A DNA stretch of 64,000 bases from Methylobacterium sp. WL1 (GCF_008000895.1 NZ_CP042823.1:1863001-1927000), one strand, 5' to 3'. Counted from the stretch's first letter, positions 45,680-55,116 are shown. Program-made: numbers and translations. The notes: generated from the sequence alone by a model not told the origin.

Positions 45680-46453
45680 ATGATCGTCGATCTGAACTGC
45701 GACATGGGCGAGGGCTTCGGCGTCTATCGCCTCGGCGACGACGCCGAGATGCTGACGGTGGCGACCTCCGCCAACATCGCCTGCGGCTTCCACGCGGGTG
45801 ACCCGCTGGTGATGCACGAGACCCTGCGCGGCGCCGCCGCGAACGGCGTGCAGGCCGGCGCGCATCCAAGCTTCCTCGACCTCTGGGGCTTCGGCCGGCG
45901 GCCGATCCACGGCGAACGCTCGGCCGACATCGAGAAGGCGGTTCTCTACCAGGTCGGCGCCCTCCTGGCGCTCGCCCAGGATGCCGGCTGCCCGGTCCGC
46001 CACGTGAAGACGCACGGGGCGATGGGCAACATGGCCAACGAGGATGCCGACCTCGCCGTAGCGGTGGCGCGGGCGATCCGCACTCTCGACCGCGACCTGA
46101 TCTTCGTGGTCATGCCGGGCCTGGAGACCGAGAAGGCCGGCGAGAAGCTCGGCCTGCTGATCGCCCGCGAGATCTACGCCGACCGCGCCTACGCGGATGA
46201 TGGCTCCCTCGTCTCGCGCAGGCTACCCGGCGCCGTGCTGCACGATCCCGACTCCGTCTCGGAGCGCGTGATGCGGATGTTGGAGGATGGGGCGATCACC
46301 AGCCTATCCGGCCGGCGCATCCCGACTCGGATCGACACGATCTGCGTTCACGGCGACACGCCCGGCGCCGTCGCCATGGGACGCCGCCTGCGCGAGGATT
46401 GCTCCGCCAAGGGCATCGGTCTGCGTCCAATGGCTGAGGTGCTTGGTGTCTGA
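45680..46453 (+). CDS. pxpA: 5-oxoprolinase subunit A (LamB/YcsF family)
   Basis: 257 aa from ATG 45680 with AAAGGA upstream. Starts with the family signature IVDLNCDMGEGFGVYRLGDD and continues with SANIACGFHAGDPLVMHETL, GVQAGAHPSFLDLWGFGRR and HVKTHGAMGN; the late IDTICVHGDTPGAV is also typical. With PxpB and PxpC it forms the ATP-dependent bacterial 5-oxoprolinase, opening 5-oxoproline to glutamate. Confidence 0.93.
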   Translation: MIVDLNCDMGEGFGVYRLGDDAEMLTVATSANIACGFHAGDPLVMHETLRGAAANGVQAGAHPSFLDLWGFGRRPIHGERSADIEKAVLYQVGALLALAQDAGCPVRHVKTHGAMGNMANEDADLAVAVARAIRTLDRDLIFVVMPGLETEKAGEKLGLLIAREIYADRAYADDGSLVSRRLPGAVLHDPDSVSERVMRMLEDGAITSLSGRRIPTRIDTICVHGDTPGAVAMGRRLREDCSAKGIGLRPMAEVLGV

Positions 46454-47180
46454 GCCTGGCTATCGCCTCCTCGATTGCGGCGATCGTGCCCTGACGGTCG
46501 AACTTGGCAAGACGGTTGATCCTGCGGTCAACGCGCAGGTCATCGCCCTGGACGAGGCGATCCGCGGCGCTGGACGACCGGGCCTCTTGGAGACGGTGCC
46601 GACCTATCGCTCGCTCCTCGTCCTCTACGACCCTGACCGGTTGCCCCGGGTCGAACTCGCGGCGCTGATCGCCGCCCATTGGCCGCCCCCGGAAGCAGGG
46701 GCCGGCGCGGGCCGCCGCTGGCGGGTACCAGTCCACTACGGCGGCGAGCACGGGGCCGACCTCGCCTCGCTTGCGGCCGGGGCGGGCTTGAGCCCGGAGG
46801 AGGTGGTCGCCGTCCATGCCGGCCGCGATTACCGCGTCTACATGATCGGCTTCGCCCCCGGCTTCGCCTATCTCGGCGGCCTGGATCCCCGCATCCATGC
46901 GAGCCGGCGCACCGATCCCCGACCCAAGACCCCGGCGGGCAGTGTATCCATCGGCGGGAACCAGACCGGCGTCTCGCCACCCCTGGAGTTGCCTAGCGGC
47001 TGGCAACTCATCGGCCGCACGCCCGCACGCTCCTACGATCCGGCGCGTGCCGAGCCGTTCCTGTTCACGGCCGGAGATCTGATCCGGTTCGACCCCATCG
47101 GCCGCGCCGAGTTCGATTCTCTCAGCGAGGCCGCCCGTGCCGGTGAGACCGTGGCCACCTTGGAGCGAATCGATGGCTGA
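46446..47180 (+). CDS. pxpB: 5-oxoprolinase subunit B
   Basis: 244 aa from GTG 46446, overlapping pxpA by eight bases. It carries the KipI-like family markers DCGDRALTVELG near the start, PTYRSLLVLYDP, IGFAPGFAYLGGLDP and TPAGSVSIGGNQTGVSP, followed by PSGWQLIGRTPA. It pairs with PxpC to form the allophanate-hydrolase-like ATP-dependent part of 5-oxoprolinase. Confidence 0.93.
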   Translation: MSEPGYRLLDCGDRALTVELGKTVDPAVNAQVIALDEAIRGAGRPGLLETVPTYRSLLVLYDPDRLPRVELAALIAAHWPPPEAGAGAGRRWRVPVHYGGEHGADLASLAAGAGLSPEEVVAVHAGRDYRVYMIGFAPGFAYLGGLDPRIHASRRTDPRPKTPAGSVSIGGNQTGVSPPLELPSGWQLIGRTPARSYDPARAEPFLFTAGDLIRFDPIGRAEFDSLSEAARAGETVATLERIDG

Positions 47181-48207
47181 AGGCCTGCGCGTCGTTGCCC
47201 CTGGTGTCGCCTCGACCCTGCAGGATGCCGGTCGGCAGGGCTACCTGCGCTACGGTATCTCCGGGTCCGGGGCGATGGATCCCGATCTGCTGGCCCTGGC
47301 CAACGCCCTTGTCGGCAATCCGCTCGACACGGCCGTGATCGAGATGGCGATGGTCGGCCCCACCCTCGTATGCGAGGCGGAATCCTGCCGCATCGCCCTC
47401 GCCGGGGCGCCCTTCGGGATGATCCTGAATGGGCGCATACTCGACCTCTTCACCGCCTACGACCTACGGCGGGGGGATCGGCTCATCCTGGGCGCCCCAC
47501 GGCAGGGCTTACGGGCCTGCCTCGCGGTCGCCGGGGGCTTCGCCGTGGCGCCGATGCTCGCCAGCGTCTCGACGCATAGCCGTACTCGCCTAGGCGGCCT
47601 GGACGGCAATCCTCTCGCTGCGGGCGACCTGCTACCCCTCGGCGCGCCCAAGTCCAGCGACCGACCGCTGACCCTGCCGCCGCTCCACCGGCCACGTCTA
47701 GGCGGTCCGATCCGGGTTGTTCTCGGGCCGCAGGCCGACAGCTTCACCGAAGAGGGTCTGCGAACCTTCCTCTCCGCGCCCTACACGCTCACCGCGCGGG
47801 CGGACCGGATGGGCTGCCACCTCGACGGGCCGCCGATCGCCCATGCAGATGGCTTCAACATAGTCTCAGACGGGATCGTGAACGGCTCGATCCAGGTGCC
47901 CGGACACGGACGTCCCCTCATCCTGCTCGCCGACCGCCACACCACCGGAGGGTATCCAAAGATCGCCACGGTGATCTCGGCCGATCTCGGTCGCCTGTCG
48001 CAGGTGCGGCCGGGCGAAACAATTGTGTTCGAAGCCGTCACCGTCGAGGAGGCCCAGTCCCTCGCCCGCGGGGCGAAACGTACCCTCGCAGCGCGACGGG
48101 CGGCCCTCGTACCGGCCGGCGGCGCAGAGCTCGACAGCGCCTTCCTGCTGTCCTGCAACCTCATCGGTGGCGTCATCTCGGCGAGCGCTCTCGAACCGGC
48201 CGCCTGA
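47173..48207 (+). CDS. pxpC: 5-oxoprolinase subunit C
   Basis: 344 aa from ATG 47173, overlapping pxpB by eight bases. KipA-like family markers: STLQDAGRQGYLRYGISGSG with AMDPDLLALAN, GLRACLAVAGGFAVAPMLAS, VVLGPQADSFTEEG, SDRMG-like ARADRMGCHLDGP and GSIQVPGHGRPLILLADRHT. Complete. Third subunit of the PxpABC complex. Confidence 0.93.
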   Translation: MAEGLRVVAPGVASTLQDAGRQGYLRYGISGSGAMDPDLLALANALVGNPLDTAVIEMAMVGPTLVCEAESCRIALAGAPFGMILNGRILDLFTAYDLRRGDRLILGAPRQGLRACLAVAGGFAVAPMLASVSTHSRTRLGGLDGNPLAAGDLLPLGAPKSSDRPLTLPPLHRPRLGGPIRVVLGPQADSFTEEGLRTFLSAPYTLTARADRMGCHLDGPPIAHADGFNIVSDGIVNGSIQVPGHGRPLILLADRHTTGGYPKIATVISADLGRLSQVRPGETIVFEAVTVEEAQSLARGAKRTLAARRAALVPAGGAELDSAFLLSCNLIGGVISASALEPAA

Positions 48208-48249
48208 GGGCGCGACGGTCCCGTCCATACACGACGAAAAGGCTTATCG

Positions 48250-48663
48250 ATGCTCACGCCATTCCACCTCGCCTACCACGTCACCGACCTCGACGCGGCG
48301 CGCCGCTTCTACGGCGGTGTGCTCGGTTGCCGGGAGGGGCGCAGCACGGAGACCTGGGTGGATTTCGAATTCTTCGGCCATCAGATCTCGCTGCATCTGG
48401 GTGAGCCCTTCGCGACGACCCGGACCGGAAAGGTCGGTACCCACATGGTGATGATGCCCCATCTCGGCGTGGTGCTGCCGCTCGACGCCTGGGAGGCACT
48501 GGCCGCCCGCATTGAGGTGGAGGGCGTTGCTTTTGACATCCCGCCGGTAATCCGTTTCGCGGGGGAGCCCGGCGAGCAGCGCACGATGTTCTTCTTCGAC
48601 CCAAGCGGTAACCCCATCGAAATCAAGGGTTTTAGGGATCTCAAGAGCGTCTTCGAACACTGA
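48250..48663 (+). CDS. VOC-family (glyoxalase/dioxygenase superfamily) protein
   Basis: 137 aa, one gene length after pxpC (42 bases). Two beta-alpha-beta-beta-beta modules: AYHVTDLDAARRFYGGVLGC with metal-ligand His8 region, DFEFFGHQISLHLGEP, and the second module ending MFFFDPSGNPIEIKGF with the Glu ligand. The family includes dioxygenases, epimerases and resistance proteins; no specific reaction can be named. Co-directional with the lactam operon and probably its last gene. Confidence 0.82.
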   Translation: MLTPFHLAYHVTDLDAARRFYGGVLGCREGRSTETWVDFEFFGHQISLHLGEPFATTRTGKVGTHMVMMPHLGVVLPLDAWEALAARIEVEGVAFDIPPVIRFAGEPGEQRTMFFFDPSGNPIEIKGFRDLKSVFEH

Positions 48664-49352
48664 CTTACATTCGCAGTTAGCCCTCACGCGCCTGAATGCC
48701 GGCTCGTTCGTTCCGTGGCGCGGTCGAGCAGGCGGAAGGCGGAGCATGATGGCGATTCGCTGTTGAATGTCCGCGCTCAAGCGAAGAAGAGAAGCGCCTG
48801 GATGGCTGAAATGGGCGCCAAGCCGAACGACCGGTTTTGCGGCTGGCAGCGGCCTGGCGCGACTTAGATTGGCCGAAATCGGACTGGCTGGTTTCGACTT
48901 CACCATGTCCTTAAGCGGACGTCGCAACAGCCTCGCTTCCCGTATCCAAAGAACACGTTTTGCCGACCTTTGAATAGCCGACATGGTTACCCGACAGGAT
49001 TTCAATCGCGTTGATTAGTCTATCATATACGGCCTACGACCATCGGGAAAACGATCGTTTTCGGGGCATCAGGGCGTACCCAGTTGAACGATCAGTTGGG
49101 GTGGTTCTCCGCCAGGCCGCTTCCAAGTAGCCGCGAATCGAAGCGGACGTCGCGGTTTGGCCCGCTCACGACCCCTTGCAGACCCACGGAACGTCCGCTT
49201 GTAGCTTGCTCGGGGTGGCAGGAATCTACTGCCGGAACAGGCAGTCATGCGGCTGCAGCCGAGCCCTGCAAGAAGTGAGTTATTCACGAACAAACTTCAC
49301 CTGCCGTCATGAACTGAGCCGCATACTCCTCCTCGATCGAGGATGGTTAAAG
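48664..49352. other. Intergenic region before diguanylate cyclase gene
   Basis: About 690 bases without a supported gene. It contains a weak relative of the dispersed repeat (about 48763-48830) and a 16-bp palindrome (49047-49062). The cyclase frame is open upstream to 49176 but its extra residues are not domain-like. Confidence 0.5.
49047..49062. promoter_or_regulatory. 16-bp perfect palindrome
   Basis: GAAAACGATCGTTTTC is a perfect palindrome about 290 bases upstream of the diguanylate cyclase ATG. Its size and A/T arms suit a dimeric repressor operator; as a hairpin it would have no proper loop. Confidence 0.45.
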
Positions 49353-51080
49353 ATGTTCAAGCGGCTCGCGGACCGCGTTTCATTGCGCCGCCAGATCAGT
49401 CTGCTCGCCGGCGCCATCGGCCTTGCTATTGTCGGCGTGACCACGATCGGGTCCGCGCTGCTGGCGCGCGGGCAGGCCACCGATATGGCGCAGAACACCC
49501 TCCTGCAGGTCGCCCGGTCGATGGCCGATCGACTTGATCAGGACATGGCCGAACGCCTGCGGGAAGTCCGCAACGTTGGTTCACTCGAACCGCTGCAGCC
49601 CCACTGGATGGCGAACACCGGCGGCCTGCGCATAGTGCTTGAGACGATGCAGAGGACGTTGCCGGACTACGCCTGGATCGGGTTTGCCGATCGCGACGGC
49701 CGGGTGCGTGCTGCAACAGGCGGCGTTCTTGATGGGGTAAGCGTCAGCCAGCGCCCCTGGTTCAGCAATGGTCTTCGGCAAGCGGCGGTGGAGGATGTGC
49801 ACGCGGCAGCCCTGCTGGAATCCAAGCTTCCTCCCTACAGCGATGGAACGCCGTTTCGGTTCGTGGACTTGGCTGTCCCGGTCCGCGATGCCTCGGGACA
49901 GATCATCGGTGTCCTTGGGGCGCACCTCAGCTGGCGATGGGCAGACGTGGTCCGGCGCGAGGTCCTGTCGTCTCGCAGACCTGAGCTGAAGGAGGACGTA
50001 GTCGTCCTCGATCGCTCCGGCCGAGTTCTGCTCGGATCCGACGCTTTAGCGACCCCGTACACGGCCGCGGAACTCGCATCCGGGAATTTCATCGTCCAGA
50101 GCGCTGAGGGCACTCGGCTTGCTGCGGTCGCTGCAACGCGCGGTCGAGGCGAATATCCGGGCCTGGGATGGACCGTCGTCGCGCTGCAGCCGATCGATAC
50201 GGCGCTGGCCGGGGCTAACCGTCTGACCAGCCTTATCCTTCTCCTCGGGCTCTCCACGGCTATCCTCGGTGCTGTCGGTATCTGGTGGGTCGCGGCCCGG
50301 CTGACCCAGCCACTGACGCAGCTGACGGCGGCAGTCGACCGCATCGGCCGCGAGGCGAATGCGACGATGACGCGCCACCTGCACGGCTCTCCCGAGGTTC
50401 TGCACCTATCGACCTCTGTCAGATCGCTCTTGAGACGCATCGGCACGGTCGAGGCGGGTGCCCGCCTTATCGAAGTGGAGGCCTCACACGCGATCGAAGC
50501 CGCAGAGAATCGCCTCAAACGTCTCGGCGCCGATCTGCACGCCATGCAGGTTCTTGCCGACACCGACGCACTGACTGCTCTCCTCAACCGACGCGCGTTC
50601 CTGCCCTTAGCCAACGGCGCGATGAGCAACTTCAAGCGGTACCGGCGTTCGATCTGCATTCTGATGATCGACATCGATCACTTCAAGCGTGTCAACGACC
50701 TGTACGGGCATGCCGCGGGCGATGAGGTTATCCGCCAAGTTGGGCGCATCGTCAGCGAGGCTATCCGACCCACCGACAAGGTGGCGCGGTTCGGTGGCGA
50801 GGAGTTCGTGGTCCTGCTCTGCGAAATTGGTCTGGAAGGCGCGGCTATCTTCGCGGACCGCATCCGACAGACGGTGGCAAACACTGTATTTGAGCCTGGC
50901 GGTCAGTGTCTCAGAGCTACAATCAGCATCGGCATGGCCGAGGCTGAGTTCACCGATGGCGACGTCGATCACACGATCGAACGGGCAGACCGCGCACTCT
51001 ATGCGGCCAAGTCCGGCGGCCGCAACTGCGTGCGATCGTTTGAGGCTTCAAAATCACCAGGTCTGAAAGCGGCAGCTTAG
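49353..51080 (+). CDS. Membrane diguanylate cyclase with dCACHE-type sensor
   Basis: 575 aa from ATG 49353. A first membrane helix (ISLLAGAIGLAIVGVTTIGSA, about 15-37) and a second (LTSLILLLGLSTAILGAVGIW, about 290-312) bracket a periplasmic Cache-like sensor (WIGFADRDGRVRAATGG, VSQRPWFSNGL, FVDLAVPVRDASGQIIGVLG). A HAMP-like linker leads to a GGDEF domain with the active motif GGEEF at 481-485 and an inhibitory site RPTD at 472-475, five residues before it. It should make c-di-GMP and be product-inhibited. Confidence 0.92.
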   Translation: MFKRLADRVSLRRQISLLAGAIGLAIVGVTTIGSALLARGQATDMAQNTLLQVARSMADRLDQDMAERLREVRNVGSLEPLQPHWMANTGGLRIVLETMQRTLPDYAWIGFADRDGRVRAATGGVLDGVSVSQRPWFSNGLRQAAVEDVHAAALLESKLPPYSDGTPFRFVDLAVPVRDASGQIIGVLGAHLSWRWADVVRREVLSSRRPELKEDVVVLDRSGRVLLGSDALATPYTAAELASGNFIVQSAEGTRLAAVAATRGRGEYPGLGWTVVALQPIDTALAGANRLTSLILLLGLSTAILGAVGIWWVAARLTQPLTQLTAAVDRIGREANATMTRHLHGSPEVLHLSTSVRSLLRRIGTVEAGARLIEVEASHAIEAAENRLKRLGADLHAMQVLADTDALTALLNRRAFLPLANGAMSNFKRYRRSICILMIDIDHFKRVNDLYGHAAGDEVIRQVGRIVSEAIRPTDKVARFGGEEFVVLLCEIGLEGAAIFADRIRQTVANTVFEPGGQCLRATISIGMAEAEFTDGDVDHTIERADRALYAAKSGGRNCVRSFEASKSPGLKAAA

Positions 51081-51602
51081 AGCGACCGCGGGATATCCCA
51101 GTCGCTTACGTGAGAGGCTACTGGGTCGAGATCTCCCGGATCGCCGAGCCCTTACTTTTACATTGAGAGCGACGAGGCGGCTGAAGCTGTCGTCACGGGG
51201 CACAGGGTCGTCATGCATGATCTGACCCAAAGGTGAACCAGTCTCTATCCATGCAGCTTTAGTTAGCGATGATCAACGCACCTGGGCCATTAGGTCGCGG
51301 GCGATTAGGCCGCCCGAGGCTCCGCAAAGGGTGGCAAGCAGCAATTATGCTTTCGGCACTAGGAGAAATGCCGCTTTCAAACCCGGAAAATCGCTCTGAT
51401 GCCGTTAATTTCCCTCCTTTGCGTGCTACGATCTAGTCGATCCAGCTATAAGACACGCTTTTTTGAGGCTGTAAGGCCGCATTCCTGCTACAAACAGAGT
51501 TTGGCAAGGGTTTTTCAGTTAGATGGATCAGGGGGATATGAGGCTCAGGTCGGGTGAAAGCGCCGCCCGTACCTTTGCCGCACGAAGGCTTGCAGTCGCA
51601 CT
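51081..51602. other. Intergenic region between the two c-di-GMP genes
   Basis: About 520 bases, no supported gene, terminator or repeat. GC falls in the second half (51370-51520), where the promoter of the EAL gene is expected. Confidence 0.5.
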
Positions 51603-53366
51603 ATGTCTGAAATTTTACACAAGGACCGTTCCGAGGAAGCGCGCCTGAGTGCACTTCAACAGTACGACCTGCTCGACACGCCGCCGAGCGAGAGCTTCGA
51701 CCGCATCACGCGGATGGCTAGCCAGATCTTCAACCTGCCAATTTCAGCGGTGTCGCTGACGGATCGCGACCGGCAATGGTTCAAGTCGCGCATCGGCGTC
51801 GAGCATTCATCGATCCCGCGGGAACAGGCGCCGTGCGGACAGGTGGCTGAGACCACCGACGTTCTGGTGATCCCCGACTTCAAGAAAGATGCCTGCTACG
51901 CCGACAGCGTGCTCGGCCGCAGCGGCATCCGCTTCTATGCCGGCGCGCCGCTGGTGACCCGCGAAGGTTACGGGCTCGGCGCCCTATGCGTTTTAGGAAC
52001 TGAGCCGCGCGCTGCCACTGAGGCCGAGGTCGCCGCCCTGAAAGATTTGGCCGCGATGGTCATGGCGCAGATCGAGTTGCAGCATGCCTTTGGCCGGATC
52101 GACCCGCTGAGCGGCCTGCCGAGCCGGAACCAGTTCCTTGATGACCTGTCCGATCTCGCGGCCGAGCGTCCGGACGAGGCTCGGCTTGCCGTGCTCATCG
52201 ATCTCGCGCGTCCCGAACAGATCAATGCCTATGCCCGCGTCATGGGCCTGGGCCGCATCGACGATTTAATCAGGGACACCGCGCGCGGAATACACCGTGA
52301 CATCGGTAGAGAGCTCAAGCTCTATCACACGGCGGCCACGCAATTCGCCTTCCTGGCGCCCCCGGGAGTCCGACAAGACGATTATGTCCGTCGGCTGACG
52401 GACGGACAGAGGGAGGCGCAGCAGCGCTCCATCACTGGAATGCTTATGACCAGCGCCATCGGTGTGACCGTCTTTGCGCCCGGATCGACCAGACCGCAAG
52501 ACGTACTGCGAGCCCTCTACGGCGCGGTTCAGGAAGCCCGCATGTCGCCCGATCTAGTCGGCATCTATTCACTCGCGGCCGATCAAGCCTATCATCGCCG
52601 ATACAGACTGCTGCAGGACTTCGGGTCGGCACTGCTTGCTGGTGATCAGTTGCGGCTCGTGTTCCAGCCGCGCATCGATCTGCCCACGGGACGATGTATC
52701 GGCGCGGAAGCGCTGCTGCGCTGGAACCACCCGGTCTTGGGCCCCGTGTCTCCCAGCGAGTTCGTCCCGGTCATCGAGCACTCACCACACGCCCAAGCCA
52801 TGACGACCTTCGTTCTGGAAACAGCCCTCGCGCAGGCGCGTCGCTGGCGAGACGCCAAGCGTGAGATTGTGATTTCGGTCAACGTCTCGGCTGCCAACCT
52901 GCACGAAATGGATTTCGCCCATTCCGTCCAGGTCGCGCTTGAGCGGCTCGGTCTGGAACCGGAGCGACTAGAGTTGGAGGTGACTGAGAGCGCTATCATG
53001 CAGGATGCTATCAACGCGCGGCGCCAGTTGGACGAGCTTGCCGCCGCCGGGGTTCGCCTAGCGATCGATGATTTTGGCACCGGCTACAGCAGCCTCGCCT
53101 ATCTTCAGGATCTGCCAGCCCACGTCGTGAAGATCGACCGAAGCTTCGTACTGAAACTAAGCGAAGGCCAGAAGGAGATGTCGCTCGTGCGCTCGATGAT
53201 CGGCCTCTCGCATGATCTCGGCTACCGTGTGGTAGCGGAAGGCATCGAGACCGTTGAGGCGGCCGATCTGCTTTTGGCGATGCAATGCGATGAGGCCCAG
53301 GGCTACTTCTTTGCTCGTCCGCTGGAGGTCGATGAATTTCAGAGTTGTTTTGAAGACCACGAGTAA
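51603..53366 (+). CDS. GAF - degenerate GGDEF - EAL phosphodiesterase
   Basis: Soluble 587 aa protein. GAF domain about 20-165 (FDRITRMASQIFNLPISAVS, YAGAPLVTREGYGLGALCVL). A GGDEF-like domain (about 165-330) keeps the opening DPLSGLPSRNQFLDDL but lacks GGDEF (HTAATQFAFL at that place), so it is inactive or regulatory. The EAL domain (about 335-580) is complete: EAL at 369-371 (GAEALLRW), VNVSAANL, LELEVTESA, DDFGTGYSS from 489, VVKIDRSF, AEGIET and DEAQGYFFARPL. It should hydrolyse c-di-GMP and is encoded next to a cyclase, giving an opposing pair. Confidence 0.92.
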   Translation: MSEILHKDRSEEARLSALQQYDLLDTPPSESFDRITRMASQIFNLPISAVSLTDRDRQWFKSRIGVEHSSIPREQAPCGQVAETTDVLVIPDFKKDACYADSVLGRSGIRFYAGAPLVTREGYGLGALCVLGTEPRAATEAEVAALKDLAAMVMAQIELQHAFGRIDPLSGLPSRNQFLDDLSDLAAERPDEARLAVLIDLARPEQINAYARVMGLGRIDDLIRDTARGIHRDIGRELKLYHTAATQFAFLAPPGVRQDDYVRRLTDGQREAQQRSITGMLMTSAIGVTVFAPGSTRPQDVLRALYGAVQEARMSPDLVGIYSLAADQAYHRRYRLLQDFGSALLAGDQLRLVFQPRIDLPTGRCIGAEALLRWNHPVLGPVSPSEFVPVIEHSPHAQAMTTFVLETALAQARRWRDAKREIVISVNVSAANLHEMDFAHSVQVALERLGLEPERLELEVTESAIMQDAINARRQLDELAAAGVRLAIDDFGTGYSSLAYLQDLPAHVVKIDRSFVLKLSEGQKEMSLVRSMIGLSHDLGYRVVAEGIETVEAADLLLAMQCDEAQGYFFARPLEVDEFQSCFEDHE

Positions 53367-53983
53367 AATATCAAATCTTCGGGTAATATAAGTAATCGAA
53401 AATGGTCAAACAGAATGAGATATATTCGTAATAACGCTGTTTCTAAATGCAATATGCTAATTGCTAATCAGGTTGAATGGGGAATTATTTGGACACCCTA
53501 TAAATTTCGATGATAGCGATGGCGAAAACAGAATTTATTCAAAAACTTTAATTATTTTCAGGTAATCTAACTTTTCTATGCAACTAACTAGATTCAAATT
53601 ATTTCTTGGTTCGGAGCGGACTTCACATCTATGTCTGATCCAATACATTCGATTTTTGGGAGTGAATGAGCAGGAAACCATCCTACCCGAACGCAGGCCG
53701 TGCTTTATTGATCTGCCACGAGCGGACCTTTTGAGGATCCGAGAAGGGCCGGAGGCAGCCCCAAGCTTCGGGTATCAAGTGTCGGGTTCGGGCCAATCGT
53801 CGCAAATTGCGGATCTGGAGCCGTACAGGCGCCTCTGCACTTACTCGGATTCTGTAGCGGAAAACGACCCGCGCCCGTCCAGAGCCAAATTTGGCGACCG
53901 TAGAAGCCGCCCGTCGATCCATGAAACCCGCCGGTCCTGGGACCAGCGGGCTCTCACGATTCCAGGGGTAAGAACCGTGCGGT
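53367..53983. other. AT-rich intergenic region
   Basis: About 620 bases between the EAL gene and mucR. Bases 53367-53600 are strongly AT-rich for this genome. Frames here (53578-54171 plus, 53683-54078 minus) do not look like proteins. The only structure I can name is the hairpin at 53927-53950. Confidence 0.5.
53927..53950 (-). terminator. Terminator-like hairpin after mucR
   Basis: CCCGC / GCGGG and GGTCC / GGACC arms form one stem with a single mismatch and a short loop, 34 bases beyond the mucR stop on the minus strand, followed on that strand by TTTC. A weak intrinsic terminator. Confidence 0.5.
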
Positions 53984-54445
53984 TCAAGCTGCCTTGCGAG
54001 CCTTCTCACGAGGCTCGGTGTGTGAGCCGGGCTGCCCCAGTCCGATCGCCTTGGCCAGCGCTGAACGCTGTTCGGCATAGCTGGGGGCGACCATCGGGTA
54101 GTCGGCTGGAAGACCGTAGCGCTCGCAGTAGGTCTGCGGGGTCAGCCCATTGGCGGTCAGGTGCCGCTTGAGCGTCTTGTATGTCTTTCCATCGACGAAG
54201 CTCGTCAGACCGTCCTGCTGAACCGACTTGCGGATCTGGGCGGGAGATGGTTGTGCAACTTCTGGCTGAGATTCGGCGGCACTGGCAGCTGAACCTGAAG
54301 CAATCGAAGCGATGGTGTCGTGCATGGCTCGGATCAGACCAGCCAACTCAGCGACCGGCACGGAATTGTTCGAGATGTACGCGGCGACAACCTCACCAGC
54401 CAATCGGACGGAATCAACCTGAGGTCCGGTATCTTCTAGTATCAT
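53984..54445 (-). CDS. Ros/MucR-family transcriptional regulator with altered zinc site
   Basis: 153 aa from ATG 54445; the upstream extension to 54499 is not conserved-looking. N-terminal oligomerisation part VRLAGEVVAAYISNNSVPVAEL is typical of MucR. The DNA-binding part reads TSFVDGKTYKTLKRHLTANGLTPQTYCERYGLPADYPMVAPSYA (given in pieces: KTLKRHL, LTPQTYCERYGLP, DYPMVAPSYA). In most MucR proteins a Cys pair opens this finger (around CLEDGK); here that position is SFVDGK, so the usual Cys ligand is missing. MucR proteins repress exopolysaccharide, motility and virulence genes by binding AT-rich DNA. Confidence 0.87.
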   Translation of the reverse strand: MILEDTGPQVDSVRLAGEVVAAYISNNSVPVAELAGLIRAMHDTIASIASGSAASAAESQPEVAQPSPAQIRKSVQQDGLTSFVDGKTYKTLKRHLTANGLTPQTYCERYGLPADYPMVAPSYAEQRSALAKAIGLGQPGSHTEPREKARKAA

Positions 54446-54681
54446 CTTACTACTGCTCAGTTGGAAGCTTAGGTGCGTGCATGCACCACGGCCACGCAAA
54501 TTAGATCAGCAGCGAAAGGCAGGATTCAAGCCCCGACTGCCGGGGATTCCAATATGGTTAACAGAAGCCCGCCGGTCGTGGGGCTAGCGGGTTGCTTCGT
54601 TGCGGACGAGTTTAATGCGCTCGTTGAAGAAGGAAGCGGAATCCCAGTCACGGTACCCGAGGATCGGCCCCGCTCGCACAA

Positions 54682-54900
54682 TCAGCTGATATGATGATCC
54701 AAGCGTCCGATGAATCGCTCGCGATCCCATACCTCGACGCTGCGCCCATCAGCCATACCACGAGCCGTGGTCATCGCTTCACCGTCATCTTCGGAACGGA
54801 TGATCTCCGCTCCATCGATCCGACCATCCCCACGTAACCAGTAAACTCGGTAGCAAGGGCGTCGCTTGGTTTCGTCCCGGACTTGCGATTGAGCAAACAT
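54682..54900 (-). CDS. Hypothetical small protein
   Basis: 72 aa from ATG 54900 with GGGAG upstream. Sequence is protein-like: YRVYWLRGDGRIDGAEIIRS, MADGRSVEVWDRERFIGRLD. It resembles short uncharacterised proteins common in Rhizobiales in which a conserved WDRERFIGRL-like end follows a variable start; function unknown. No operon partner. Confidence 0.65.
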   Translation of the reverse strand: MFAQSQVRDETKRRPCYRVYWLRGDGRIDGAEIIRSEDDGEAMTTARGMADGRSVEVWDRERFIGRLDHHIS

Positions 54901-55116
54901 GGGAAGGCTCCCAAAGGGCGAAGCGGCTGCCCCTCGCGCCGTAACCGATCTCCAATATCGGTCGTACGAGTATCCTGTGATGACCGAACAGTGATCCGCA
55001 ACAACCTGTATTAGAACTCATGAGCTATCTCTGGCGTCAGTGTGAAACCGTCCGCCAGAAAGCCTGTCGAGGCTGGAATCGTAAGCCAACGCACAAGTGA
55101 TACCGATCCTCATTGA

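Noticed and set aside
53578..54171. Plus-strand frame of 197 codons
   Set aside because: Runs through AT-rich spacer into the antisense of mucR; no protein-like features.
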